Positions 33,403 to 45,137 of a DNA stretch of 64,000 nt are shown here, piece by piece. Made by a program: the position numbers and the translations under genes. Within the stretch, counting starts at the first letter, position 1; each line of letters starts with the position of its first letter. The stretch comes from Azotobacter bryophylli (GTDB lineage: Bacteria > Pseudomonadota > Gammaproteobacteria > Pseudomonadales > Pseudomonadaceae): the NCBI RefSeq assembly GCF_042643485.1, contig NZ_JBHRSJ010000034.1:496001-560000 (forward strand), given 5' to 3'. The notes below the pieces were generated by a model. The model was not told the DNA's origin, did not search any database, and was given only the letters and a program-made list of their open reading frames with translations.

Positions 33403-35004
33403 CTAAAGGGCGGGCGCTCTCGTCGACGGCGCCGTGGCGCCTGCGGGGCGGCGTTTCCGGCCCAGTCGCAGGCTGCGCCACAAGGCGACGACCAGCAGGC
33501 CGCTGACCAGCGCCCAGATGAGCGCCTGGCGGTTGAGCAGGGTTTCCTGGTACAGCTGCGGCAGGATGCCCGCGCCGATCAGACAGGCGAGCAGGGCGAT
33601 TTCCCGCCGCGGGCCAGGCACCGGGCGGCAGCCGTAGAGGAGCGCCGGCAGCAGCAGCGCCGCGCTGGGGAAGCTGCGGTAGCGGGCGTCGAACACCAAT
33701 CCCAGCATCAACACCGCGCCAGCGAAGCCGACCGCCGTCAGCCACCAGCCGCCGCGTGCCTCCAGCCAGGCGAACAGCCGAGCGCGGAAGCCCCGGCGGG
33801 CCGAGAGCAGCAGGGTGCCGTGCAGCAGCACCATCAGGTTCAGGCCGACTAGCGCCGCTGCCCACAGCCATTCGCCGATGAAGCGGCTGCCGGTGCGTGC
33901 CATCTCGCCCCACAGGCCGATGCAGGCGGCGCCGAGCGCGGCCTGTGCTGGCAGCAGCAAGGCCGCCGTGGCGGAAGCCGGGCGGCCGCCCAGGACCAGC
34001 ATGGTCGTCAGGATCAGCCAGCTCGCGCCGAGCCAGAACGGCCAGTCCGGCAGGTTCGAGACCGGCCCGGCGAGGACGCTCTTCTCCCGGCGGTCGGCAT
34101 CGAACAGCCCCCAGTAACCGCCCACCGCGCCTTCGCTTTCGCGCTTCCACGGCTGGTCGAAGGCCTCGATCAGGTTGTAGCGCCAGCCCTGCTGCTCGGC
34201 CAGGGCGACGAAGCCGCGGATGAAGCGGGCCTGGTTGACCCGGCTGGGCAGGGCGGTCTCGCGCTGGCGGCCCTCGCTGGGCCAGCCGGTTTCGCCGATG
34301 AGGATGTCCTTCGGCGCGAAGCGGCTGCCGAAAAGATGGCGAACCTGCGCGACCCGGGCCAGAGCCTGGTCGATGCCCGCCGGCTCGTCTTCCCAGTAGG
34401 GCAGCAGGTGGATGGTGAGGAAATCCACCGCCGGGGCGACTTCCGGATGCTTCAGCCAGAACTCCCAGACATCGGCATAGGTGACCGGCTGCCCGATGCT
34501 GCGCTTCACCCGCTCGATCAGCGAGGCGAGGTGCTGGGCGGTGACCTCCTTGCGCAGCAGGGTCTCGTTGCCGACCACCACTGCCTCGACCACGTCCGGG
34601 TTGGCCCTGGCAGTTTCGATCAATAGTTCGATCTCGATCTCGGTGTCCAGCTCGTTGGCATTCACCCAGGCGCCCAGCAGCAGCTTCAGACCGTGCTTGC
34701 GGGCCAGCGCGGGGATCGCCTGCAGACCGGTCATGGAGTAGGTGCGCACGCAGTGGAAACGCCTGGCGAGAACGGCGAGATCGGCGTCCATGCGCGCCTC
34801 GCGCAGCACGAAGGGCTCGTCCAAGGGCGACTGGTCCTTGTCGAACGGGCTGTAGGAGACGCATTGCAGCTTGTGCGCGGCGCTGACCACGTCCGGCAGG
34901 CCCACCGGCCTGCTGATGCCGTACCAGAGACCGGCCAGCGCCAGCAGGGCGAGGAGGGTGGCGAACAGGTACGGCAGCAGCGGAAAGCGGGGGGCGGCGG
35001 GCAT
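33403..35004 (-). CDS. GH17-type beta-glucan synthesis/transglycosylation membrane protein
   Basis: A 533-residue inner-membrane protein. After one N-terminal membrane helix (about 10-30), a periplasmic glycoside hydrolase 17 domain (about 45-320) shows the paired acids: the acid/base in VVVGNETLLR and the nucleophile in ILIGETGWPSEGRQRE. About eight membrane helices form the C-terminal part. Similar proteins in Pseudomonas act as beta-1,3-glucan transglycosylases or are annotated as beta-(1,6)-glucan synthases linked to cyclic or periplasmic glucans. No dedicated GT2 glucan synthase is next to it. It is transcribed away from the acetate permease operon. Confidence 0.85.
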   Translation of the reverse strand: MPAAPRFPLLPYLFATLLALLALAGLWYGISRPVGLPDVVSAAHKLQCVSYSPFDKDQSPLDEPFVLREARMDADLAVLARRFHCVRTYSMTGLQAIPALARKHGLKLLLGAWVNANELDTEIEIELLIETARANPDVVEAVVVGNETLLRKEVTAQHLASLIERVKRSIGQPVTYADVWEFWLKHPEVAPAVDFLTIHLLPYWEDEPAGIDQALARVAQVRHLFGSRFAPKDILIGETGWPSEGRQRETALPSRVNQARFIRGFVALAEQQGWRYNLIEAFDQPWKRESEGAVGGYWGLFDADRREKSVLAGPVSNLPDWPFWLGASWLILTTMLVLGGRPASATAALLLPAQAALGAACIGLWGEMARTGSRFIGEWLWAAALVGLNLMVLLHGTLLLSARRGFRARLFAWLEARGGWWLTAVGFAGAVLMLGLVFDARYRSFPSAALLLPALLYGCRPVPGPRREIALLACLIGAGILPQLYQETLLNRQALIWALVSGLLVVALWRSLRLGRKRRPAGATAPSTRAPAL

Positions 35005-35373
35005 GGTCGCAGGCTCCGGGCAGCTGGACTTGCATCTTAGCCGCTCGCCGTCCTGCCTGGCTCGCCCTCAGGCGTGGCGCTGCCGAAGGCGATGCAGAGG
35101 TGCATCAGGGGGGGGCAGAGGCTTGGGCATGGCGCACTCGGGCAAGTCGCTTCCTGGGGGGGGAGTTGAGCCTAACGACCGGCCACCTGCGCTGAAAATT
35201 GTCGTTCTCGATACCTTCGCTAGGGATCTTCGGTCCGCTTCCGGATGTCTACCAAGGGAGGTACCAGTCAGTCGCGATTCAAGGCACTAAGACTAAAGTC
35301 GTCTTCCAGTGTAGGAAGTCTGCATCTGATTATGTACTTACCGGCAAAACTGTGTTGAGAGGACGACAATAAA
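35005..35373. promoter_or_regulatory. Divergent control region of GH17 gene and yjcH-actP
   Basis: These 369 bp hold two runs of eight G (35108-35115 and 35156-35163) and a perfect short dyad GACT-AA-AGTC at 35290-35299, 74 bp before the yjcH start. The dyad is a candidate regulator site. Acetate permease operons in Pseudomonas are under two-component and carbon-source control, but no site for those regulators was identified with certainty. No gene was seen. Confidence 0.4.
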
Positions 35374-35688
35374 ATGAATAATGAAGCTATATACAAGCGG
35401 ATCGAACAGAATCCGCGCTTCAAAGAACTGGTAGCTCGACGTGAGCGCTTCGCGTGGTTGCTCTCCAGCATCATGCTCGGCCTCTACGTCGGCTACATCC
35501 TGCTCATCGCCTTCGCCCCGCACTCCCTGGGACAGCAGATCAGCCCCGACTCCAGCATCACCTGGGGTATGCCCATCGGCATCGGCCTGATCGTGGTCGC
35601 TTTCCTGCTGACCGGCGTCTACGTGCGCCGTGCCAATGGCGAATTCGATCGCCTGAACCAAGAAATCCTCAATGAGGTACAAGAATAA
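35374..35688 (+). CDS. yjcH: DUF485 membrane protein YjcH
   Basis: A 104-residue protein with two membrane segments (about 28-48 and 66-86) and the family start IYKRIEQNPRFKELVARRERFAW. It is the standard small partner encoded before the acetate symporter. Its role, perhaps assembly or stability of ActP, is not settled. The actP ATG overlaps its stop codon (TAATG), so the genes are translationally coupled. An AGAGGA site precedes the ATG. Confidence 0.95.
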   Translation: MNNEAIYKRIEQNPRFKELVARRERFAWLLSSIMLGLYVGYILLIAFAPHSLGQQISPDSSITWGMPIGIGLIVVAFLLTGVYVRRANGEFDRLNQEILNEVQE

Positions 35689-37340
35689 TGAAGCGTCTAC
35701 TGACTGCCGCTGCCTTGCTGACAGCCTCTCCGATGCTGCTGGCCGACGCCATCACCGGCGAAGTCCAGAAGCAGCCGACCAACTACACGGCGATCGCCAT
35801 GTTCGTGGTGTTCATCATCATGACCATGGGCATCACCAAGTGGGCGGCCAAGCGCAACACCTCCACTTCCGACTACTACACCGCCGGCGGCAGCATCACC
35901 GGCTTCCAGAACGGCATGGCGATCGCCGGTGACTTCATGTCCGCGGCTTCCTTCCTGGGGATTTCCGCACTGGTGTTCACCTCCGGCTACGACGGCCTGA
36001 TCTACTCCATCGGCTTCCTGGTGGGCTGGCCGATCATCCTGTTCCTGATGGCCGAACGCCTGCGCAACCTGGGCAAGTTCAGCTTCTCGGACGTGGCCTC
36101 CTATCGCCTCGGTCAGACCCAGATCCGCATCCTCTCGGCCTGCGGCTCGCTGATCGTGGTGGCCTTCTACCTGATCGCCCAGATGGTCGGCGCCGGCAAG
36201 CTGATCCAGCTGCTGTTCGGCCTCGACTACTACGTCGCGGTGATCCTGGTGGGCGTGCTGATGGTGATGTACGTGCTGTTCGGCGGCATGCTGGCGACCA
36301 CCTGGGTACAGATCATCAAGGCCATCCTGCTGCTCTGCGGTGCCACCTTCATGGCGCTGATGGTGATGGTGTCGGTCGGCTTCGACTTCGGCACGCTGTT
36401 CGACAAGGCCGTGAGCCTGCACGCGAAAGGCCAGGCCATCATGAGCCCCGGCGGCCTGGTGTCCGACCCGATCTCGGCTATCTCCCTCGGTCTGGCGCTG
36501 ATGTTCGGTACTGCCGGTCTGCCGCACATCCTGATGCGCTTCTTCACCGTCGGCGATGCCAAGGAAGCGCGTAAGAGCGTGTTCTACGCCACCGGCTTCA
36601 TCGGCTACTTCTACATCCTCACCTTCATCATCGGCTTCGGCGCGATCCTGCTGGTGAGCACCAATCCGGAGTTCAAGGATGCCTCGGGGGCCATCATCGG
36701 CGGCACCAACATGGTCGCCATCCACCTGGCCAAGGCCGTCGGCGGCAACCTGTTCCTCGGCTTCATGTCGGCCGTGGCCTTCGCCACCATCCTCGCCGTG
36801 GTCGCCGGTCTGACTCTCGCCGGAGCCTCGTCGGTGTCCCACGACCTGTACGCCTGCGTGATCAAGAAGGGCAAGGCCAAGGAAGAGGAAGAGATGCGCG
36901 TGACCAAGATCACCACCCTGACCCTGGGCGTGGTCGCGATCCTGCTCGGCATCACCTTCGAGAAGCAGAACATCGCCTTCATGGTCGGCCTGGCCTTCTC
37001 GGTCGCAGCCAGCTGCAACTTCCCGGTACTGTTCCTCTCCATGTACTGGAAGAACCTGACCACCCGCGGCGCGCTGTACGGCGGTGCCCTGGGCCTGTTC
37101 ACCGCGATGCTGCTGACCATCCTCAGCCCGACCGTATGGGTCGACGTACTGGGCAACGCCCAGGCGATCTTCCCCTACAAGTACCCGGCGCTGTTCTCGA
37201 TGATCGCTGCCTTCACCGGCGTGTGGTTCTTCTCCATCACCGACCGCTCGAACTCGGCGGCCAAAGAGCGCGCACTGTTCTTCCCGCAGTTCGTCCGCTC
37301 GCAGACCGGCCTGGGCGCCACTGGCGCCGTAGCCCACTGA
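35688..37340 (+). CDS. actP: Cation/acetate symporter ActP
   Basis: Sodium:solute symporter family protein of 550 residues that takes up acetate and short carboxylates. A signal-like first helix (about 1-20) is followed by about 13 membrane segments. The SSS signature includes TSTSDYYTAGGSITGFQNGMAIAGDFMSAASFLGI and LMFGTAGLPHILMRFFTVGDAKEARKS. It is co-expressed with yjcH and followed by a strong terminator, so the operon has two genes. Neighbouring carbon-control genes are absent. Confidence 0.97.
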   Translation: MKRLLTAAALLTASPMLLADAITGEVQKQPTNYTAIAMFVVFIIMTMGITKWAAKRNTSTSDYYTAGGSITGFQNGMAIAGDFMSAASFLGISALVFTSGYDGLIYSIGFLVGWPIILFLMAERLRNLGKFSFSDVASYRLGQTQIRILSACGSLIVVAFYLIAQMVGAGKLIQLLFGLDYYVAVILVGVLMVMYVLFGGMLATTWVQIIKAILLLCGATFMALMVMVSVGFDFGTLFDKAVSLHAKGQAIMSPGGLVSDPISAISLGLALMFGTAGLPHILMRFFTVGDAKEARKSVFYATGFIGYFYILTFIIGFGAILLVSTNPEFKDASGAIIGGTNMVAIHLAKAVGGNLFLGFMSAVAFATILAVVAGLTLAGASSVSHDLYACVIKKGKAKEEEEMRVTKITTLTLGVVAILLGITFEKQNIAFMVGLAFSVAASCNFPVLFLSMYWKNLTTRGALYGGALGLFTAMLLTILSPTVWVDVLGNAQAIFPYKYPALFSMIAAFTGVWFFSITDRSNSAAKERALFFPQFVRSQTGLGATGAVAH

Positions 37341-37361
37341 TCCGTCGCAACGACGCGGTCG

Positions 37362-37388
37362 AAAGGCAGCCTCCGGGCTGCCTTTTTT
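37362..37388 (+). terminator. Rho-independent terminator of yjcH-actP
   Basis: AAAGGCAGCC (37362-37371) and GGCTGCCTTT (37376-37385) pair perfectly around TCCG and are followed by further T. Located 22 bp after the actP stop. Confidence 0.9.
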
Positions 37389-37483
37389 CATTCCGTGGGT
37401 ATCGCTCTTGAGTCGGGGCGATCACGCACCCGCCCGGAGTGCTATGGTGCCTACACCACACCCTGGCACTGCGGGGGGATTTC

Positions 37484-38779
37484 ATGGATCTGGGCCTCAT
37501 CCTGCTGCTGATTCTGCTCAACGGCGTGTTCGCCATGGCGGAAATCGCCGTGGTGTCCTCGCGCAAGGCCCGTCTGCAGCGGCTCGCCGACGAAGGCCGG
37601 GCCGGCGCCGCCGTGGCGCTGGCGCTGCAGGAGAGTCCCTCGCGCTTCCTCTCGACCATCCAGGTCGGCATCACCACGGTCGGCATCCTCAGCGGCGCCA
37701 TCGGCGAAAGCCTGCTGGCCGATCCCCTGGCCGCCTGGCTGGCGCAGACGCCCATGGCCGTCTATGCCGAGGGTATCGCCCTGGGCTGCACGGTGCTGCT
37801 GATCACCTATCTCTCGGTGGTAGTCGGCGAGCTGGTGCCCAAGCGCCTGGCACTGCTCTCGCCGGAGGCCATCGCCATGCTTATCGCCCAGCCGATGAAC
37901 CGCCTGGCGCAGATCGCCGCGCCGCTGGTCTGGCTGTTCTCCTCCTCCTGTTCCCTGCTGGTCCGCCTGATCGGGGTGAAGCACAAGGAGGAGCCTCCGG
38001 TCACCGAGGAGGAGATCAAGGTGCTGATGGAGGAAGGCGCCGAGGCCGGCGTCTTCCACGAGAGCGAGCGGGCCTTCGTCGCCAACGTTCTGCAGCTGGA
38101 CGAGCTGTCGGTCGGCGCGATCATGTGTCCGCGTCAGGAGATATACGCCATCGACCTGCAGGACGAGCCGCAGGAGCAGCTCAGGCGGCTGGCCGACAGC
38201 CCGTACTCGCGGGTGCTGGTCTGCCGCGGCGGCATCGGTCAGGTGGCCGGCGTGCTGCAGCGCAGCGACCTGCTCAAGCCGGCGCTCGAGGGCGCCCCCA
38301 TCGATCTGGAGAAGGCCATCCATCCGCCGCTGTACGTTCATGAGGGGGTGGCCTGCACCTCCCTGCTCGAGCGTTTCCGCAGCCTGCGCCGGGAGTTCGC
38401 GGTGATCGTCGACGAGTTCGACGACCTGCAGGGCATCGTCACCCTGCGCGACGTGCTGACCGCCATCGTCGGCAACTTCCCCAACGAGCGGCAGGAGGGC
38501 GAACCGGAGATCGCCCGCCGCGAGGACGGCTCCTGGCTGATCGACGGCGGTCTGGGCATCGAGCGCCTGAAGCAGGCGCTGGACCTTCGGACCGATCTGC
38601 CGGGCGAGGAGGACAACGCCTATCACACTCTCGCCGGGCTGGTGATGCACTGCCTGCAGCGGGTGCCGGCGGTCACCGACCGCTTCGAATGCGGCGGCTG
38701 GCGCTTCGAGGTGGTGGACATGGACCGCACGCGCATCGACAAGGTCCTGGCCGTGCCCCTGGTGCCGCCGGAGAGCTGA
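37484..38779 (+). CDS. CNNM/CorC-type membrane protein (hemolysin family)
   Basis: A 431-residue protein. It has an N-terminal DUF21/CNNM transmembrane domain (about 1-190; NGVFAMAEIAVVSSRKARLQRLADEG, VGITTVGILSGAIGE, VVVGELVPKRLAL). Paired CBS domains (about 200-325) and a C-terminal CorC_HlyC domain (about 340-430) follow. Relatives move or sense Mg2+ and other divalent cations, with nucleotide binding in the CBS pair; the hemolysin label is historical. ATG 37484 follows a G-rich site. It has its own transcription unit after the actP terminator and lies 8 bp before the DUF2784 gene. Confidence 0.9.
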   Translation: MDLGLILLLILLNGVFAMAEIAVVSSRKARLQRLADEGRAGAAVALALQESPSRFLSTIQVGITTVGILSGAIGESLLADPLAAWLAQTPMAVYAEGIALGCTVLLITYLSVVVGELVPKRLALLSPEAIAMLIAQPMNRLAQIAAPLVWLFSSSCSLLVRLIGVKHKEEPPVTEEEIKVLMEEGAEAGVFHESERAFVANVLQLDELSVGAIMCPRQEIYAIDLQDEPQEQLRRLADSPYSRVLVCRGGIGQVAGVLQRSDLLKPALEGAPIDLEKAIHPPLYVHEGVACTSLLERFRSLRREFAVIVDEFDDLQGIVTLRDVLTAIVGNFPNERQEGEPEIARREDGSWLIDGGLGIERLKQALDLRTDLPGEEDNAYHTLAGLVMHCLQRVPAVTDRFECGGWRFEVVDMDRTRIDKVLAVPLVPPES

Positions 38780-38787
38780 GCGCCGGC

Positions 38788-39153
38788 ATGCTCTACCGGA
38801 TCGCCGCCGATGCCCTGATGCTGCTGCACCTGCTGTTCATCCTGCTGGTGCTGTTTGGCGGGCTGCTGGTGCTCAGGTGGCGCGGTCTGCTCGGCTGGCA
38901 TCTGCCTATGGTGGTCTGGGGCGCGGCGGCCGAACTCTTCCAGTTGCCGTGTCCCCTGACCGGCTGGGAGAACGCCATGCGTCGGGCAGCCGGGCAGACC
39001 GGCTACGGCGGCGGCTTCATCGAACACTACCTGTATCCGCTGATCTACCCGGCCGGCCTGACGCCGCGGCTTCAGCTGTGGCTGGGCGCGCTGGTGCTGG
39101 CGGTCAATGCGCCGGTCTATCTGCGACTGCTCCGGTCGCGCCGAAGGGCCTGA
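38788..39153 (+). CDS. DUF2784 family membrane protein
   Basis: A 121-residue protein with three to four membrane segments and the family pattern (ALMLLHLLFILLVLFGGLLVLRWRGL.WHLP, LFQLPCPLTGWENAMRR...GYGGGFIEHYLYPLIYPAGL). Function unknown. The start is 8 bp after the CNNM gene, so it is probably co-transcribed. It faces the YheU gene tail to tail. Confidence 0.85.
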   Translation: MLYRIAADALMLLHLLFILLVLFGGLLVLRWRGLLGWHLPMVVWGAAAELFQLPCPLTGWENAMRRAAGQTGYGGGFIEHYLYPLIYPAGLTPRLQLWLGALVLAVNAPVYLRLLRSRRRA

Positions 39154-39176
39154 TGCCCGGGGGCGCCGGCCCGATA

Positions 39177-39404
39177 TCAGTCCAGCCATTCCTTCGGCAC
39201 GTCCTGCTTGAGCATCAGCTGGCACTGCTGGCTGTCGGGATCGAAGGCGATCACCGCCTGGCCCTGGTCCAGGGCGTGGCGCACGCGCTCCACGCGCACC
39301 GGCAGCGGAGTCTCGTCGCCGTTGTCGGTGCCCTCGCGGGTGACGAAGTCTTCGATCAGCCGGGTCAGGGTGTCGGCTTCCAGCATCCGATGGGGGATGA
39401 GCAT
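39177..39404 (-). CDS. YheU/UPF0270 family protein
   Basis: A 75-residue acidic protein that starts with the canonical MLIPHRMLEADTLTRLIEDFVTREGTDNG when ATG 39404 is used; the frame is open 33 bases further. Function unknown; widely conserved in gammaproteobacteria. It follows the hybrid kinase on the same strand by 56 bp, the order that I recall from P. aeruginosa. Confidence 0.9.
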   Translation of the reverse strand: MLIPHRMLEADTLTRLIEDFVTREGTDNGDETPLPVRVERVRHALDQGQAVIAFDPDSQQCQLMLKQDVPKEWLD

Positions 39405-39460
39405 GGGCAGTTCTCCAGTACGACTTGGGGCCGGCATCGGCCGGACCGCTCTTCGGAGCG

Positions 39461-41935
<2,475 letters not shown>

Positions 41936-42060
41936 CCCGCTCCCTCAATTTTCGTTCCCGGAACCCCGGAGTCTAGACGCGGTTTTCCAACTCGGCACGG
42001 TGCGACAGGAGTGTCCCATCGGTAGGACACTGCCCCCGACGAGAGGGGCGGCCAGCGGCT

Positions 42061-43251
42061 TCATTCCGGCTCGCGCGTGCCGACCAGGCTGTCGACGGTC
42101 GGCACGCGGGTTTCGCTCTCCATCTGCGCATCATGCTCCAGCTGATGGCTGAAGCGTTCCAGGGAGGCCTTTTCCGGCTTGGCGTCGCTGGCGAACACCG
42201 GCGGGCTGAGCAGATAGGCGCAGATCAGGCGAGCGAGGGCGGCGAGGCCGTCGATGTGGGTGCGTTCGTAGCCATGGGTGGCGTCGCAGCCGAAGGCCAG
42301 CAGAGCGGTGCGGATGTCGTGCCCGGCGGCCACCGCCGATTGGGCGTCGCTATGGTAGTAGCGGAACAGGTCGCGGCGCACCGGGATGCCGTGCTTCTCC
42401 GCCTGCTTCAGCAGATGGCGGGACAGGTGGTAGTCGTAGGGCCCGCCGGAGTCCTGTAGGGCGACCGTGGCCGTCTGTTCGCAGGACTGCTGGCCGGGGG
42501 CGACCGGGGCGATGTCGATGCCGACGAACTCGCTGACGTCCCAGTGCAGCGCGGCGGCCGCCCCGGAGCCGGTTTCCTCGGTGATGGTGAACAGCGGATG
42601 GCAGTCGATGGGCGGCTCCCGGCCGCTGTCGACCACCGCCTTGAGCGCGGCGAGCAGGGCGGCGACGCCGGCCTTGTCGTCCAGGTGGCGGGCGCTGATG
42701 TGGCCGCTGTCGGTGAACTCCGGCAGCGGATCGAAGGCGATGAAGTCGCCGACTTCCACGCCCAGGGCGAGGGTCTCGTCGCGGCTGGCGGTCATGGCGT
42801 CGAGGCGCAGTTCGATGTGGTCCCAACTGATCGGCAACTGGTCGACCTGGGTGTTGAAGGCATGTCCCGAGGCCATCAGCGGCAGCACGCTGCCGCGCAG
42901 CACGCCGTGATCGGTGAAGACGCTGACCCGGCTGCCCTCGGCGAAGCGGCTCGACCAGCAGCCCACCGGGGCCAGGGCGATGCGGCCGTTGGCGTGCACT
43001 TCGCGGACGATGGCGCCGATGGTGTCCAGATGTGCCGACACCGCCCGGTCCGGGCTGTAGCGACGACCCTTGAGGGTGCCGCGGATGGTGCCGCGGCGGG
43101 TCAGCTCGAAGGGGATGCCGATCTCCTCCAGGCGCTCGGCGACGTAGCGCACGATGGTGTCGGTGAAGCCGGTCGGGCTGGGAATGGCGAGCATCTCCAG
43201 CAGCACGCGCTGCAGGTAGTCGAGATCGAGATCGGGCAGCTTGCCGGGCAT
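42061..43251 (-). CDS. M42-family peptidase of the NAGGN osmoprotectant system
   Basis: A 396-residue, probably cytoplasmic metallopeptidase. Metal and catalytic residues of the M42 clan are visible in SAHLDTIG, ARHLDDKAGVAALL, TITEETGSG, GIDIAP and CDATHGYERTH. It is always encoded with the NAGGN synthesis genes in Pseudomonas. It may recycle or trim the dipeptide osmolyte N-acetylglutaminylglutamine amide, but its substrate has, to my knowledge, not been proven. It ends an operon with ngg and asnO; the gap from ngg is 117 bp. Confidence 0.9.
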   Translation of the reverse strand: MPGKLPDLDLDYLQRVLLEMLAIPSPTGFTDTIVRYVAERLEEIGIPFELTRRGTIRGTLKGRRYSPDRAVSAHLDTIGAIVREVHANGRIALAPVGCWSSRFAEGSRVSVFTDHGVLRGSVLPLMASGHAFNTQVDQLPISWDHIELRLDAMTASRDETLALGVEVGDFIAFDPLPEFTDSGHISARHLDDKAGVAALLAALKAVVDSGREPPIDCHPLFTITEETGSGAAAALHWDVSEFVGIDIAPVAPGQQSCEQTATVALQDSGGPYDYHLSRHLLKQAEKHGIPVRRDLFRYYHSDAQSAVAAGHDIRTALLAFGCDATHGYERTHIDGLAALARLICAYLLSPPVFASDAKPEKASLERFSHQLEHDAQMESETRVPTVDSLVGTREPE

Positions 43252-43368
43252 GGGCGACTCCAGGGCGCATGGCCTGCGCGGGAAGCAGAGGTGGAGGCGG
43301 ATTCCTTCGCTGGCCGGGGCCTGTGCGGCGCAAGGCTCCGGCCGACCGTGGACCGGGCGGCCGGCCGT

Positions 43369-45123
43369 TCAGCCGGGGCGGTCGGCGCCGACCCGGCTGA
43401 GCGGGAACAGCAGGTCGACGAAGCGCTCGGCGGTCGGCTGCGGCTCGTGGTTGGCCAGCCCGGCGCGCTCGTTGGCCTCGATCAGCACGTACTCGGGACG
43501 GTCGGGCGCGGACACCAGCAGGTCGAGGCCGACCAGCGGGATGTCCAGGGCGCGGGCGGCGTGCACCGCGGCCTCGCCCAGCGCCGGGTGCAGCCGGGCG
43601 GTGACGTCCTCGAGGCAGCCGCCGGTGTGCAGGTTGGCGGTGCGCCGCACGGCCAGGCGTTCGCCCGCGGACAGCACGCTGTCGTAGCCATGGCCGCTGC
43701 GCTGCAGGGTGCGCAGGGTCTCGTCGTCCAGCGGAATGCGGCTCTCGCCGCCGGTAGCGGCCTGGCGGCGGCGGCTCTGCGCCTCGATCAGTTGGCGGAT
43801 GCTGTGGCGGCCGTCGCCGATCACCTCGGCCGGGTGGCGGATGGCGGCAGCGACCACCTCGAAGCCGATCACCAGGATGCGCAGGTCCTGCCCCTCGTGG
43901 AAGCTTTCCAGCAGCACCCGCTCGTCGAAGCGGCGGGCCGCGCGGATCGCCCGCTCCAGTTCCTCGACGGTCTGCAGGTCGACCGCCACCCCGTGGCCCT
44001 GCTCGCCGTTCAGCGGCTTGACCACCAGGCGCCGCTGCTCGGCGAGGAAGGCGGCGTTCTCCGCGCGGCAGCCGGCCAGGCGCTGCGCCGGCAGGTTCAG
44101 CCCGGCGCGGGCGAGGCAGCGGTGGGTGAGCTGCTTGTCCTGGCAGAGGGTCATGCTCACCGCGCTGGTCAGGTCGGAGAGCGATTCCCGGCAGCGGATT
44201 CGCCGGCCGCCGTGGATCAGGGTGAAGAGGCCGGCGGCCGCGTCGTCCACCTGCACTTCGATGCCGCGGCGGTTGGCTTCGGCGACGATGATCCGCGCAT
44301 AGGGATTGAGCTCGTCCGTGGGGCCGGGGCCGACGAACAGCGGCTGGTTGATGCTGTTCTTGCGCTTAACGGTGAAGGTCGGCAGCTCGCGAAAGCCCAG
44401 CTTGGCGTAGAGGCTCTTGGCCTGGCGGTTGTCGTGCAGCACCGACAGGTCCAGGTAGGCCAGCCCGCGGGACATGAAGTGCTCGACCAGATGGCGCACC
44501 AGCGCCTCGCCGACGCCGGGGCGCGCGCACTGCGGATCGACCGCCAGGCACCAGAGGCTGCTGCCGCGCTCCGGGTCGCGGTAGGCCTCGACGTGGTTGA
44601 GGCCCATGGCCCCGCCGATCACCGCCTTGCCGTCGAGATCCTCGGCCAGCCAGTAGACCGGCCCGCCTTCCTCGCGTGGCGTCAGCCGCGCCGGGTCGAC
44701 CGGGAGCATGCCGCGGGTGCGGTAGAGGCGGTTGAGCGCCGTCCAGTCGGACTCGCTCTGCACCCGGCGGATGCCGAAGCCGCGGAAGGTGCGGTGCGCC
44801 GGACGGTAGTCGGAGAACCACAGGCGCAGGGTGTCGGACGGATCGAGGAACAGCTGCTGCGGCGCCTGGGCCAGCACCTGCTGCGGCGCGGCCACGTAGA
44901 GGGCGATGTCGCGCTCGCCGGGTCGCTCGCGCAGCAGGTCAGCGGCCAGGCCGGCGGCATCGGGATAGGTGTGGCCGATCAGCAGGCGGCCCCAGCCGCA
45001 GTGCAGGGCCGCCGGGGCCTGGTGGTCGCCCTGGTGGTCCTCGGCCAGACGCGCCTGCAGCCGCTGGTAGGAGGGTGTCTGGCCGCGCAGCAGGCGCTGG
45101 CCGTAGGCTTGTGACTTGGGCAT
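43369..45123 (-). CDS. ngg: N-acetylglutaminylglutamine synthetase (GNAT plus ATP-grasp)
   Basis: Bifunctional cytoplasmic enzyme, about 584 residues, that acetylates and joins two glutamines to the precursor of NAGGN. A GNAT acetyltransferase domain (about 90-235) has the acetyl-CoA loop CARPGVGEALVRHLV and the strand YLDLSVLHDNRQAKSLYAKLGF. The ATP-grasp ligase domain (about 300-575) has RRLVVKPLNGEQGHGVAVDL and VLIEANERAGLANHEP. Start choice is open: ATG 45123 has an AGGAG site, while ATG 45141 overlaps the asnO stop as ATGA, a coupling signal. Either way it is translated in one operon with asnO. Confidence 0.92.
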   Translation of the reverse strand: MPKSQAYGQRLLRGQTPSYQRLQARLAEDHQGDHQAPAALHCGWGRLLIGHTYPDAAGLAADLLRERPGERDIALYVAAPQQVLAQAPQQLFLDPSDTLRLWFSDYRPAHRTFRGFGIRRVQSESDWTALNRLYRTRGMLPVDPARLTPREEGGPVYWLAEDLDGKAVIGGAMGLNHVEAYRDPERGSSLWCLAVDPQCARPGVGEALVRHLVEHFMSRGLAYLDLSVLHDNRQAKSLYAKLGFRELPTFTVKRKNSINQPLFVGPGPTDELNPYARIIVAEANRRGIEVQVDDAAAGLFTLIHGGRRIRCRESLSDLTSAVSMTLCQDKQLTHRCLARAGLNLPAQRLAGCRAENAAFLAEQRRLVVKPLNGEQGHGVAVDLQTVEELERAIRAARRFDERVLLESFHEGQDLRILVIGFEVVAAAIRHPAEVIGDGRHSIRQLIEAQSRRRQAATGGESRIPLDDETLRTLQRSGHGYDSVLSAGERLAVRRTANLHTGGCLEDVTARLHPALGEAAVHAARALDIPLVGLDLLVSAPDRPEYVLIEANERAGLANHEPQPTAERFVDLLFPLSRVGADRPG

Positions 45124-45137
45124 GGACGGGCTCCTGG

